Of a DNA stretch of 64,000 nt, positions 12,045 through 23,067 are shown in pieces. The notes beneath the pieces are model-generated. The model saw only the letters and a list, made by a program, of their open reading frames with translations. It made no database searches and had not been told where the DNA came from. The stretch comes from Trichopria drosophilae (lineage: Eukaryota; Arthropoda; Insecta; Hymenoptera; Diapriidae), in assembly GCA_030407085.1 (NCBI GenBank), contig CM059582.1:206614001-206678000 (forward strand), given 5' to 3'. Positions within the stretch are counted from its first letter, which is position 1. Each line of letters starts with the position of its first letter. Both the position numbers and the translations under genes were made by a program.

Positions 12045-12353
12045 CAGTAGTCCTTCTCTTATTCTAATTCCTCTTATTCTAACTTCTTCTCTTATTCTAA
12101 TTTTTTCACTTCCTCTAATCTAATTTCACGCATACAACATAACCTAAAAACACTCTTTTTAAAAACAAAAACATTTAATAATAAGTCAGTTCGGTTATCT
12201 GTCTAATAAATAATATTGTGTAAATTAACATTGATGTAAAAACCCCTCACAAGATCCTAGAAAAGTGCAAACGTTTTTGACGGTAAATTAAAATACGAGA
12301 AGGAGACGCCATCTTGCCTGTCTGGACAAATTAGAATAAGAGAAGGGCTACTG
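12045..12353. mobile_element. MITE-1, CAGTAGTCCTTCTCTTATTC termini (copy 1)
   Basis: A 309 bp element with terminal inverted repeats CAGTAGTCCTTCTCTTATTC / CAGTAGCCCTTCTCTTATTC and TA on both sides. No coding capacity. It contains GACGCCATCTTGCC. The same MITE is present in the opposite hairpin arm of copy 2 (22759-23067) but absent from the paralogous element at 62287-64000. Confidence 0.85.
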
Positions 12354-12364
12354 TAGTTATAGTA

Positions 12365-12887
12365 CAGTAGTCCTTCCCTTATTCTAATCAAGATGGCTGC
12401 CTCTTCCCTTATTCTAATTTTCTCCTCTCCCCCACTACTAAGATTTGCTGTCTCACTATTGTCTCTTTTTCTTTATTGCGCATGAGCCGTTATTTTTATT
12501 TAGAAAATCCACACGACAACACACGCCAGCGCATGTTGGATCGGCTATCTTGAATTTTGTTAATTTGACCTCATATTCTTAATCAGCGACCCCAAAAACC
12601 CCTGAGTACCGAGTTTTAAGTGATTTCGTTTCATTTTTCAAAATTCATCCGCCATATTGGATCCGCCATTTTGAATTGTCGAAAATGGATGTCAGATTCG
12701 TATTCACCGACCCCAAAAACCCCTGAGTAACGAGTTTCGATCAAATCTGTTCAAATCTTATATAGTGTCCGTTATTGAATGCCTTCTGGCCCATAGTGCG
12801 GTGGGGAGAACGCGCGAGGGGAAATATTAGAATAGGAGAAGAGAAAAAATTAGAATAAGGGAAATTAGAATAAGGGAAGAACTACTA
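12365..12887. mobile_element. MITE-2, related CAGTAGTCCTTCCCTTATTC termini (copy 1)
   Basis: Starts directly after MITE-1 with CAGTAGTCCTTCCCTTATTC and ends with GGGAATAAG-type inverted sequence, TTAGAATAAGGGAAGAACTA. TA precedes it; the right TA appears mutated to CA. Its interior contains two GCCAT-array-like stretches (CCGCCATATTGGATCCGCCA and GACCCCAAAAACCCCTGAG). It occurs only in the left hairpin arm, so it inserted after the hairpin formed. Confidence 0.8.
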
Positions 12888-13427
12888 CATTAAGATACAT
12901 TTTTTTAATATTTAAAAACTAACATGGTGATCACAAAATGGCGACTCCAATGATAAATTTCTAATTAAAACTTAATAATAGTTTTTCTTGAAAACTATAG
13001 ACTTCAGAAAAAATTTTCTAAGAATAAATACGTTTTAGAATGAGTCAAAAAATCCTCTCAAATTTTTTCTGAATGTATTCTTACAATTTTTGATTTTTCG
13101 AAAATTCGAAAAATCGAAATTTTTAAAAAAGTCGTCCAAAAAATCTGAAAAAATTTAAGAGTATTCTTTGACTAATTCGAAGACATTTTTGTTCTAAGGA
13201 AATTTTTTCTAAAGTCTACAGTTTTCAAGAAAAAAAATTTTCTAGATTTCAAGACTAGTATTTTTTCTTTTTGAAAACTGTAAACTTTAGAAAAAATTTC
13301 CTTAGAACAAAAATGTCTTCGAATTGGTCAAAGAATACTCTCAAATTTTTTCAGATTTTTTGGACGACTTTTTTAAAAATTTCGATTTTTCAAATTTTCG
13401 AAAAATAAAAAATTGTAAGAATACCCC

Positions 13428-13923
13428 ACCCCCCCCCCCCCCCACCCCCCCCCCCCCCCACCCCCCCCCCCCCCCACCCCCCCCCCCCCCCACCCCCCCC
13501 CCCCCCCACCCCCCCCCCCCCCCACCCCCCCCCCCCCCCACCCCCCCCCCCCCCCACCCCCCCCCCCCCCCACCCCCCCCCCCCCCCACCCCCCCCCCCC
13601 CCCACCCCCCCCCCCCCCCACCCCCCCCCCCCCCCACCCCCCCCCCCCCCCACCCCCCCCCCCCCCCACCCCCCCCCCCCCCCACCCCCCCCCCCCCCCA
13701 CCCCCCCCCCCCCCCACCCCCCCCCCCCCCCACCCCCCCCCCCCCCCACCCCCCCCCCCCCCCACCCCCCCCCCCCCCCACCCCCCCCCCCCCCCACCCC
13801 CCCCCCCCCCCACCCCCCCCCCCCCCCACCCCCCCCCCCCCCCACCCCCCCCCCCCCCCACCCCCCCCCCCCCCCACCCCCCCCCCCCCCCACCCCCCCC
13901 CCCCCCCACCCCCCCCCCCCCCC
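13428..13923. repeat. Perfect (A C15)x31 array at the duplication junction
   Basis: A occurs at 13428 and then every 16 bases to 13924, with exactly 15 C between; four C (13424-13427) precede the first A. That gives 31 units with no variant visible. Such an array on the complementary strand is (G15 T)n, strongly quadruplex-prone. It separates the two copies of the LRRC49 segment. Frames reading poly-proline or poly-glycine across it are not genes. It may be a real satellite, a base-calling or consensus artefact, or gap-filling in the assembly. Confidence 0.95.
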
Positions 13924-14238
13924 ATGCAAAAAAAATAGAAAAATAGTGCGTTTGTATGTTTTTTGACATTTTTATGAAATAATTTTCAAGAATTTTTAGA
14001 ATTTCTATACTGTTTTTACTTCTTCTTGTACGCTTACAAAAATAAACCGTCTATAAATGTAACGCATGTTTGTGTAAGTCCAAGATTTTACCAGGGTCAA
14101 TTTGTTATACTTATATGAGTTAATAGAACACTCGTAGAATAATAATACATATATAACATTTTTAGACATTAGTAAAATGTTAATACAATTATTATTGAAT
14201 TACTTACTAAATATTCATTCAGATTAGTCAAAACTTAC

Positions 14239-14478
14239 CTGAGTTACATTCCCCCTTCGCCATTGCAAAGCTTCTTTGGCGACTACATTTCTTAAGGCTG
14301 GATCGCTGTCGAATAAAAATTGTTTGGCAGTTAATTGTTCCCCGTTTTGCTTTTGTGCTCGCTCTAAATGTAGTCGCTGCAGTAACGGCTGCAAAAGCGA
14401 CTCCGGCAGTGACCACATTACTATATCTGCTAAACCCGAGTATTCCTCGTTCGCAGCAACAATGTCTCCCTGAGTAAT
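14239..14478 (-). CDS. LRRC49: LRRC49 exon, C-terminal region (copy 2)
   Basis: Same 80 codons as 5524-5763, with the same CAG acceptor and GTAAGT donor. In a real duplication, the next exon downstream on the minus strand would be the copy 1 LRR exon beyond the C15A array, which would be phase-incompatible with a normal protein or give a repeated domain. Confidence 0.87.
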
Positions 14479-14548
14479 CTGATACAAAATATCAAACATT
14501 TTGTTTAAACTAAAAAATTGTACTGTATTTCATGGATATTTTTGTAAC

Positions 14549-17500
14549 CCCTTCGCTGCGGAAAGATCTTTCTCACGCTCTCTGCGCAAAATGCTATTTT
14601 ACCCCCTATATTGAGGGAGCAAAATAGCACATTCTCTTCCTAGGGAGCAAAATAAATACTATTTTGCTCCCTATCTCGTTTCGCTCGGCCGTCAAACTCG
14701 CACTCATCGGCAAACACCTATTTTGCTCCCTAGTTGCACAATCTACTATTGTCATTTAGGGTTTTTCTCTGACTGCGGCAAAAACGCAATTCATTGTCAT
14801 GACATAAATTAGTCTAATGAAGTCAATAATGTATCCAATTTAAAAACTCGTCCATTTCTAGATACTCTAAGGCATACCGAATAACATGCCGTTGTCCTTT
14901 TTCAAAAACATGATGTCAAAAAAAAAGATACAAGTTTTTAAAATATGTTGATTTTACGATTTTGTAGCTATGACACCGTACTAGGTCAATTTCTGCAGTA
15001 AAATATAATGAAATCGATTGAAACTTGCTACTCAGGGATTTTCGTGGTCGCTGATTACAGATATGATGATATTTTGAAAATTAAAAATGTCGGATTCAAT
15101 ATGGCCGACAAATTTTCAAAAAATCGAACCATTTTCTTTGAAACTTGTTACACTCGGGGGTTTTCGAGGTCGCTGATTATATATATGATGATATATTTTG
15201 AAAATTCAAAATGGCGGATCCTATACCGCGTATAAATTTTTCAAAAAATTATGTTAGCCTTCTCCCATTAGCTTCGATGTACAATATCTACTTACACACT
15301 TTACTACCAGAAGGTTCGAGAAAGGTCTTTAAAGTGCACTTTTTAAAATATTTTTTGTAGTTTTCTGTTTTATATTGTTGGTTTTTAAAATAAGAACTTT
15401 AAAATTTTGAATTCTAGAAATCAGTGTTTTGTCCCACATGTAACACGATAACTCGGGAGTACATAAAATAAATGTGAAATTTACAGATAATAAACTCTGT
15501 AAAATATCTCTAAAAACTAAAAATATAGATTTGTGGCTGAAGAATCGAAGAAGTTTTCTATCCGATTCGTAACCAGCGACCCCAAAAACCCCTTACTAAC
15601 ATTTTTTGGACAAATTGGATGGATTTTCAGAAAAGTCGTCCGCTATATTGGATTCGCCATTATGAATTTTGAAAAACTAACAGCCGATTCGTAATCAAAG
15701 ACCCCGAAAACCCCAGAATAACGTGTTTCTAGCGAATTGCTGTTGATTTTTTAAAAGTCATCCAACATTTTGAATCTGCCATTTTGAATTTTTAAAATCT
15801 GACTTCAGATTCGTAATCAGCGACCACAAAAACCCCCCAAGTAATAATTTTTAAGCAAATTAGATCGATTTTCAAAAAAGTCCTCCGCCATTTTAGATCC
15901 GCCATTTTGAATGTTTAAAATTTGACTTTAGATTCGTAATCAGCAGCCAAAAATCTGTCAAGAACCATATCGTCTGATTTTTTTAATATTAAAATTCGAG
16001 TATAAATGTGAAATTGATGGACATGGTCAACTTTGACCCCTCATATTTCCGAAACGGGGCATATGCTCACTTTGGAATTTTGGTGGGATTATTGGATCAT
16101 CATATGTAATCAATTGGCATAAAAAGTTTAAATATTCGAGGTATTAAAAAGGGGCATTTTTTGTATGGGGCTTACAGAGGCTCTTTGTCCGCCATATTGA
16201 ATCCTCCATTTTGAATTGGCGAATTCTGACTTCAGATTCGTAATCAGCGACCCCGAAAACCCCCGAGAAAAAGTATCAAGCAAAACAGTTGGAATTCAGA
16301 AAATTTGTCCGCCATATTAAATCGGCCATTGTGAATTTTCTAAATGTAACATCAGATTTGTATTCAGCAACTTCGAAAAACCCTGAGTGTAGCAAGTTTC
16401 AAGCGAAATGATTTGAATTTAGAAAATTTGTTCGCCATATTGAATCCGCCATTTTGAATTTTCAAAATATATCGTCAGACTTAACGTAATCAGCAATCTC
16501 GAAAAACCCTGAGTGTAGCAAGTTTCAAGAAAAATGGTTCCATTTTCGGAAAATTTGTAGGCCATTTTGATTTCGCCATTTTAAATTTTCAAAATCTGAC
16601 ATTAAATTCGTATTCGAGGTCCCGAAAATGCCCGAGAAAAAGTATCAATCAAAATTCAGATGGAATTTAGAAAATTTGTTGCCATAATGATTCCGCCATT
16701 TTGAGTTTTCAAAATGTATCATCAAATTTGTAATCAGCAACCTCGAAAACACCGAATGTAGCAAGTTTCAAGCAAAATGGTTGTACTTTTGGAAAATTTG
16801 TCGGCCATATTGAATCCGCCATTTTAAATTTTCGAAATCTCACTTGAAATTCGTATTCGTGGTAGCGAAAACCCCCGAGAAAAAGTATCAAGCAAAATAG
16901 TTGGAATTAAGAAAATTCTTCCGCCGTTTTAAATTTTCAAAATGTACCATCAGATTTGTAATCAGCAACCTAGAAAACCCCCGATAAAAAGTATCAAGCA
17001 AAATAGTTCTAATTTAGAAAATTTGTTCGCCATTTTGAATTTTCAAAACGTATCATCAGATTTGTATTCAGCAACCTCGAGAAACCCCAGAGTGTAACCA
17101 GATTCAAGCAAAATGGTTGGATTTTTTGAAAATTTATCAGCCATATTGAATCCGCCATTTTGAATTTGCGAAATCTGACGTTAAATTCGTATTCGAGGTT
17201 CCGAAAATTCCCGAGAAAAAGTATCGACAAAATAGTTGTAATTTGGACAATTTGTCCGCCATTTTGAATTGTCAAAATGCATCATTAGAATTTTAATCAA
17301 CAACCTCGAAAAACCTTGAATGTAGCAAGTTTCAAGCAAAATGGTTCGATTTTTGGCAGATTTGTCACCCATATTGAATCCGCCATTTTAAATTTTGGAA
17401 ATCTGACTGTAAATTTGTAATCAGTAATCTCGAAAAACCCTGAGTGTAGTAAGTTCAAGCAAAATGGTTCGATTTTTGGAAAATTTGTCGGCCATATTGA

Positions 17501-17861
17501 ATCCGCCATTTTAATTTTCGAAATCTCACTTTAAATTCGTATTCGAGATTCCGAAAACCACAGAGCAAAAGTATCAAGCAAAATAATTGGAATTTAGAAA
17601 ATGTGTAGGCCATATTGAATCCGCCATTTTAAATTTTCGAAATCTGACTTTAAATTCGCATTCGAGGTCCCGAAAACCTCCGAGAAAAAGTATCAATCAA
17701 AATAATTGGAATTTATCAAATTTGTCCGCCATATTGGATCCGCCATTTTGAATTTTCGAAATCTGACCAAAAAACCCGTATACACTTCAAGTAAAATTTA
17801 ACCAAATTCTTTTTCCCGCATTTTGGGCACTTTTTATGAAATTCTTACCTCAGCGAAGGGA
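14549..17861. mobile_element. Large CCCTTCGCTG-terminus element with GCCAT-rich array (copy 2)
   Basis: Counterpart of 5834-9272, about 126 bp shorter. The losses fall inside the array: about 20 bp near the TTTATTGGACATGGTCA sequence and about one 115 bp unit. This shows unit-number variation between the copies, as expected for slippage or unequal exchange in tandem repeats. Confidence 0.6.
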
Positions 17862-18013
17862 TTAAACAAAGAAAGTAATTGGAAATTTCACTACGAAAGG
17901 AGTAAACATCAAATGACTTCGCATAAATACAAACCAAAACGTTTTTTCCTTTTTTTTTGGACAATAAATTGAAATTCTACCACATATAAAATAAATATAA
18001 TTTAAAAACTCAC

Positions 18014-18387
18014 CTCAATGCCGTTGATGTGTTTCAGACCCCAATGCGCCAATCGAAAAACCGCATAAGTCTTCCAATTCTTCAATACTATAGGATTGCC
18101 CTCTGCGTCAATTTGCATGCTACTCAGTCCCTGCACTTCGGCCAAAGCATTCAACTGACCCAAATGACCAATGTTCGTCTCTTTAAAAATGAAGTGTTCT
18201 GCATTTGGAAATCTTTGCTTCAATTTGTTCAAAACCGTTGCAATACCATTGAATTGGACATAATGAAACTTCACCACATTCACCTCGCTTGCTTTCGAGG
18301 AATTCCATGGCTTATCTATAAAACGTAGCGCACCTTGCCCATACACATTAAGACATCGACCAGCAATTTCCACTAAATAATCACCTC
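18014..18387 (-). CDS. LRRC49: LRRC49 exon, TPGC-type C-terminal domain (copy 2)
   Basis: Protein identical to 9425-9798, with the same splice sites. This is the exon with the clearest family signature outside the leucine-rich repeats: YLVEIAG..LNVYGQGALRF and FKETNIGHLGQLNALAEV. Confidence 0.9.
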
Positions 18388-18445
18388 CTAAATTCAAAAT
18401 AAAATCATTACAATATTTAATTAAGGTTTAAACAATAGAATTCAC

Positions 18446-19665
18446 CTTGTTCTCTTTCCTTCGGTGGAATCGGTGGTGGTGGTGGGCTTGACGGTGGAGG
18501 TGCTTTATGTTTCGCTCTTGCCGTTGCAGCTCGATTGTTTCTATAATGAATAATTTTCTTAACTTGTGCGCTTTTAGTTCTGTTCCTGTCATCCCCATCA
18601 GATTTCTCTGTGACAAGTTTAGACGAACTGCTAGAGTCGCTTAAAATTGATTTGCAACTATCGAGGCTGCTTCCTTTAGAACTCGACGAATCCAATTTAT
18701 TGCAACGATTAACAATCGACCTCAATTGAGTGTCGACTTCCTGGTTGTAAATTGTTCTCAGATTCTTCGCTAAATATTCCTTCGTTCGTATTTGATCAGG
18801 AATTGCTGATTCTATCGTTTTATTTTCCTGATCTTTTATCGATGAGAGTCTGAGAGCTCCGATTGAATCGTTCAACTTTTTGGTAAATCCGTTAGCATCG
18901 AAGTCAGACGATCCCCAACTCGACTTGATCAAATGACTCCGTAATCCACTTTTTAAACTCTCGTGACTTTCAGAACTTTCCAGTTCGCTATCAGATAATT
19001 CTGTGCCGTTTTGAGAAGATAAATTAGTTTTAGTCATTTTTGAACTTTCGTTTAATTTATTATTCGTCAAGTTATTAATGATAGGAAGTAAAATTGGCGG
19101 CAGTTTAAATTCTAATGCACTGACAGTATTCGATCGTTCAAGTTTAAACATGTTGTCGCTGGAATTACTCCTTTTTTTAAAATGTATCTTTTTAGCTTCG
19201 ATATTTTCGTTTATGGATGTCAAACTTCCGAAAACTTTTGCTTTCGATTTGTCTAAGGTTTTTTGCTTTGCGAGTTCTGCAGATGACGATTGAAACTGAA
19301 AGCCACGAATCTGCTCGCTTTTTAAAGTATTCGTTTTGGTTGCGTTACTACTAAAACATTTTGTCTGCGACCTTATAAGTTCCCAGTTTGTTCGAGCATT
19401 CGAAATGACTTCTTCTCTGCGTACGTTAACGCAAACTTGGGTACTGAGATCGAGAAATGCAGAATTCGATTGTTCTTTCGTGTGTCGCCAAGCCATCGCA
19501 GCTCTCCGCACCTGTTCGTTTACTTGAACCGTTGAAAGGATTTGAAGATTTGGGAGGTAAGAGACGAGAAAGGAAACGCACTCTGGCGTAAGGGTCACTG
19601 GATTTCCATCGATTGTTACTTCTCTAATCTGTTGCGCTCTTGCTAAGCTTCCCATATCTTCAATT
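18446..19665 (-). CDS. LRRC49: LRRC49 exon, LRR cap and linker (copy 2)
   Basis: Same as 9857-11076 except a silent change in a leucine codon (19566). The linker has no recognisable fold; the serine-rich blocks (LDSSSSKGSSLDSC and SDSSSSSKL) look like flexible, possibly phosphorylated sequence. That last point is inference. Confidence 0.88.
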
Positions 19666-19718
19666 CTGATGACGTAAGAAATGGTAAGAGGGAATAGATT
19701 ACAAAATTATGTACTTAC

Positions 19719-20339
19719 CGTTGAATGTCATTGTTGCTGAGAAACAATTTTTGTAACTCTAGAGTGTTGGCGAAACCGACAAGTTTTTTAATTCGATTCC
19801 GTCTCAAATTTAATTCTTTTAACGAAGGTAACGGAAAGTCGCTGTAACCAATCGTTTTAATGTTGTTACTGGCTAAATTGAGAACCTTGAGCGCTCCAAG
19901 ATTCTCAAGGCCGGAAATTTGCACAATTTGATTTCCATGAAGATCTAGAACTTCTAGTTTCGATAATCTTTTGAGACCTTCGATTTTTTTTATTCGGTTT
20001 TTACCAAATAGTAAAACCCGAAGATTTTCAAGGGGGTCCAAGTGACAGATCTTTTCGATTTGATTGTCATAAAGATCCAAGAAGACTAATTTAGTCAAGT
20101 GGATAAAATGATCTGGTTCGATCTTGGAAATCAAATTGTGTTGGAGCGACATCAGGCGCAAATTTGGCTCGTCGACAATGCTGGGAAATGTTGTCAGGCT
20201 TCTTCGATCAAGGCAGATTCTATCCGGATGTTTGTCACGTTCCGCTGGTGTTCTGGTGGCCACCATTGTTCGACTCTCTTGATGTTGTCTAAACGCAATC
20301 GTTTCTTTACCTCCATTGTCGACATTGAATCTCGTTGAA
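19719..20339 (-). CDS. LRRC49: LRRC49 exon, leucine-rich repeats (copy 2; main entry for the gene)
   Basis: LRRC49 in mammals is a non-catalytic subunit of the tubulin polyglutamylase complex (with TTLL1, TPGS1, TPGS2 and NICN1), acting at centrosomes, cilia and neuronal microtubules. The exon encodes a 30-residue lead (DRICLDRRSLTTFP) and SDS22-type repeats closely matching the family: LDLYDNQIE, GKNRIKKI and LDLHGNQI are near-identical to the human protein. Exon order on the minus strand is 23361-23514, this exon, 18446-19665, 18014-18387, 14239-14478. The 5' exon ends in phase 2 (AG) and this one starts with T, giving AGT (Ser). An in-frame Met (MVATRTP) lies 24 codons into the exon but is unlikely to be the start, since the frame stays open upstream into the 5' exon. 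Confidence 0.92.
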
Positions 20340-20626
20340 CTGGAAATATTGTCATTAATATTTACTTTTATTAACCCATTAAAAGTAGGACACTTTTGTC
20401 ACTTAAATTTCAATCAAAAAGTTCAAATTGAAATGTACGTGTCTTACTATTTTCGAGGTCGCTTTTCAGTTGTCAAAATTGAGCTATCTTAATTAGAAAA
20501 TTAAATATGTCGATTTAAATGTCAAAATAACGCGAAAAATCGAGTGTTCTTTTTTATAAAACATTTTTTTCTCATCGAATGAATATTTGTCGTCAGAAAA
20601 TTCCTTCATTAAATGTGGACCCAATA

Positions 20627-20935
20627 CAGTAGTCCTTCTCTTACTCTAATTCCTCTTATTCTAACTTCTTCTCTTATTCTAATTTTTTCACTTCCTCTAA
20701 TCTAATTTCACGCATACAACATAACCTAAAAACACTCTTTTTAAAAACAAAAACATTTAATAATAAGTCAGTTCGGTTATCTGTCTAATAAATAATATTG
20801 TGTAAATTAACATTGATGTAAAAACCCCTCACAAGATCCTAGAAAAGTGCAAACGTTTTTGACGGTAAATTAAAATACGAGAAGGAGACGCCATCTTGCC
20901 TGTCTGGACAAATTAGAATAAGAGAAGGGCTACTG
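20627..20935. mobile_element. MITE-1 in left hairpin arm (copy 2)
   Basis: Same element as 12045-12353: CAGTAGTCCTTCTCTTACTC start, inverted end, TA on both sides. Confidence 0.85.
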
Positions 20936-20946
20936 TAGTTATAGTA

Positions 20947-21487
20947 CAGTAGTCCTTCCCTTATTCTAATCAAGATGGCTGCCTCTTCCCTTATTCTAAT
21001 TTTCTCCTCTCCCCCACTACTAAGATTTGCTGTCTCACTATTGTCTCTTTTTCTTTATTGCGCATGAGCCGTTATTTTTATTTAGAAAATCCACACGACA
21101 ACACACGCCAGCGCATGTTGGATCGGCTATCTTGAATTTTGTTAATTTGACCTCATATTCTTAATCAGCGACCCCAAAAACCCCTGAGTACCGAGTTTTA
21201 AGTGATTTCGTTTCATTTTTCAAAATTCATCCGCCATATTGGATCCGCCATTTTGAATTGTCGAAAATGGATGTCAGATTCGTATTCACCGACCCCAAAA
21301 ACCCCTGAGTAACGAGTTTCGATCAAATCTGTTCAAATCTTATATAGTGTCCGTTATTGAATGCCTTCTGGCCCATAGTGCGGTGGGGAGAACGCGCGAG
21401 GGGAAATATTAGAATAGGAGAAGAGAAAAAATTAGAATAAGGGAAGACATTAGAATAAGGGAAATTAGAATAAGGGAAGAACTACTA
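20947..21487. mobile_element. MITE-2 in left hairpin arm (copy 2)
   Basis: Same element as 12365-12887 but about 18 bp longer, because a TTAGAATAAGGGAA unit is repeated once more near the right end. Absent from the right arm of the hairpin. Confidence 0.8.
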
Positions 21488-22203
21488 CATTAAGATACAT
21501 TTTTTTAATATTTAAAAACTAACATGGTGATCACAAAATGGCGACTCCAATGATAAATTTCTAATTAAAACTTAATAATAGTTTTTCTTGAAAACTATAG
21601 ACTTCAGAAAAAATTTTCTAAGAATAAATACGTTTTAGAATGAGTCAAAAAATCCTCTCAAATTTTTTCTGAATGTATTCTTACAATTTTTGATTTTTCG
21701 AAAATTCGAAAAATCGAAATTTTTAAAAAAGTCGTCCAAAAAATCTGAAAAAATTTAAGAGTATTCTTTGACTAATTCGAAGACATTTTTGTTCTAAGGA
21801 AATTTTTTCTAAAGTCTACAGTTTTCAAGAAAAAAAATTTTCTAGATTTCAAGACTAGTATTTTTTCTTTTTGAAAACTGTAAACTTTAGAAAAAATTTC
21901 CTTAGAACAAAAATGTCTTCGAATTGGTCAAAGAATACTCTCAAATTTTTTCAGATTTTTTGGACGACTTTTTTAAAAATTTCGATTTTTCAAATTTTCG
22001 AAAAATAAAAAATTGTAAGAATACATTCAGAAAAAAATTGAGAGGATTTTTTGACTCATTCTAAAACGTATTTATTCTTAGAAAATTTTTTCTGAAGTCT
22101 ATAGTTTTCAAGAAAAACTATTGTTAAGTTTTAATTAGATATTTGTCATTGGAGTCGCCATTTTGTGATCACCATGTTAGTTTTTAAATATTAAAAAAAT
22201 GTA

Positions 22204-22409
22204 GAGTAGTACCCCTCTTATTTTAACCCCTCGTATTTTAAGTTCCTCCTCTATCTTAACGATTCGCTCCCTTCTATTTTAACTTTGCTTCATGTCCTCT
22301 CTCTCACGTTGTTGGTGATGAGGAAGAGAAGTAGCATTAAAATAGGGGGAGGGGGGGGGTGCCGCCATATTCCTTGACTCAAAATCTTAAAATAAGAGGG
22401 TGCCTACTC
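22204..22409. mobile_element. MITE, GAGTAG...CCCTCTTATTTTAA termini, TA target
   Basis: A 206 bp element with inverted ends (GAGTAGTACCCCTCTTATTT / GAGTAGGCACCCTCTTATTT) and TA on each side. It sits in the right hairpin arm only; removing it restores ATGTATCTTAA, the complement of the left-arm sequence TTAAGATACAT. The interior holds a G run and GTGCCGCCATATTCC. Confidence 0.85.
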
Positions 22410-22424
22410 TATCTTAATACTATA

Positions 22425-22751
22425 CAGTCCGACCTCCCTAATTGATAACATGCCGGAACCGGAGGAGAAGTTGAAACTCCATAATTGATAACTTCCCACC
22501 TGTCTCCATATTCTATGCACTTCCCCTCACTTTACAAACATATCAAATAATGTAGGTTATGTACACATGATGTATGCATGTGTGGGTGAACCAATCAACG
22601 CCATCAGCCAATAAGGTTTTTCTTCCCTGAAAACGTTAGACGGTCAGGTGGGGAACCAGAGTTGCAATTAAGGAGTTTTTGACGTTAACAATTATGGAGG
22701 TTTTTTCGTTTTGATCAGTTACGGAGGTTATCAATTAGGGAGGTCCGACTG
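22425..22751. mobile_element. MITE, CAGTCCGACCTCCCTAATTG termini, TA target
   Basis: A 327 bp element with inverted ends CAGTCCGACCTCCCTAATTG / CAGTCGGACCTCCCTAATTG and TA on both sides. Present only in the right arm of the hairpin. Pogo/Tigger-like by its ends (inferred). No coding capacity. Confidence 0.88.
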
Positions 22752-22758
22752 TAACTAC

Positions 22759-23067
22759 ATGTAGCCCTTCTCTTATTCTAATGTGTCCAGACAGGCAAGA
22801 TGGCGTCTCCTTCTCGTATTTTAATTTGCCGCCAAAAACGTTTGCACTTTTCTATGATCTTGTGAGGGGTTTTTACATCAATGTTAATTTACAAAATATT
22901 ATTTATTAGACAGATACCCGACCTGACTTATTATTAAAAGTTTTTATTTTTAAAAAGAGTTTTTTTAGGTTATGTTGTATGCGTGAAATTAGATTAGAGG
23001 AAGTGAAAAAATTAGAATAAGAGAAGAAGTTAGAATAAGAGGAATTAGAATAAGAGAAGGACTACTG
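22759..23067. mobile_element. MITE-1 in right hairpin arm, inverted
   Basis: Reverse complement of 20627-20935. Since it lies at the mirror position in both arms, it was present before the inverted duplication that built the hairpin, or was copied by conversion between the arms. Confidence 0.85.

Larger units (their letters stand above)
5210..13423. repeat. Copy 1 of a direct 8.2 kb duplication carrying LRRC49 exons
   Basis: Homologous to 13924-22023 in the same orientation from the first bases (ATGCAAAAAAA) to TTGTAAGAATA. The four LRRC49 exons encode identical protein in both copies; the one difference I saw inside them is silent (10977 A versus 19566 G). Non-coding parts differ by scattered substitutions and indels, chiefly a net loss of about 127 bp from the copy 2 satellite array around copy 1 positions 7250-7690, and an extra AAGACATTAGAATAAGGG-like repeat in copy 2 near 21450. 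This level of difference fits either a recent duplication or two alleles. Confidence 0.95.
11782..13423. mobile_element. TTAA hairpin element, truncated (copy 1)
   Basis: Begins TTAACCCATTAAAAGTAGG and matches 20371-22023. Only the left arm, the apex (about 13240-13265) and the first about 160 bp of the right arm are present; the sequence stops at GTAAGAATA where the C15A array begins. The missing part holds the rest of the right arm and the closing TTAA, seen in full in copy 2. Confidence 0.85.
13924..22023. repeat. Copy 2 of the direct 8.1 kb LRRC49 duplication
   Basis: Direct counterpart of 5210-13423. The offset changes from +8715 (left part) to +8589 (after the array), because of deletions in the array. 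Unlike copy 1 it continues beyond TTGTAAGAATA into the rest of the hairpin right arm (CATTCAGAAAA...), so copy 2 has the intact right flank while copy 1 has the intact left flank. Confidence 0.95.

Noticed and set aside
13324..13969. Long open frames reading poly-proline (PPPPT/PPPPH) on plus and poly-glycine on minus
   Set aside because: They are translations of the (A C15)n array; the frame stays open on several frames and both strands at once, with no flanking gene.
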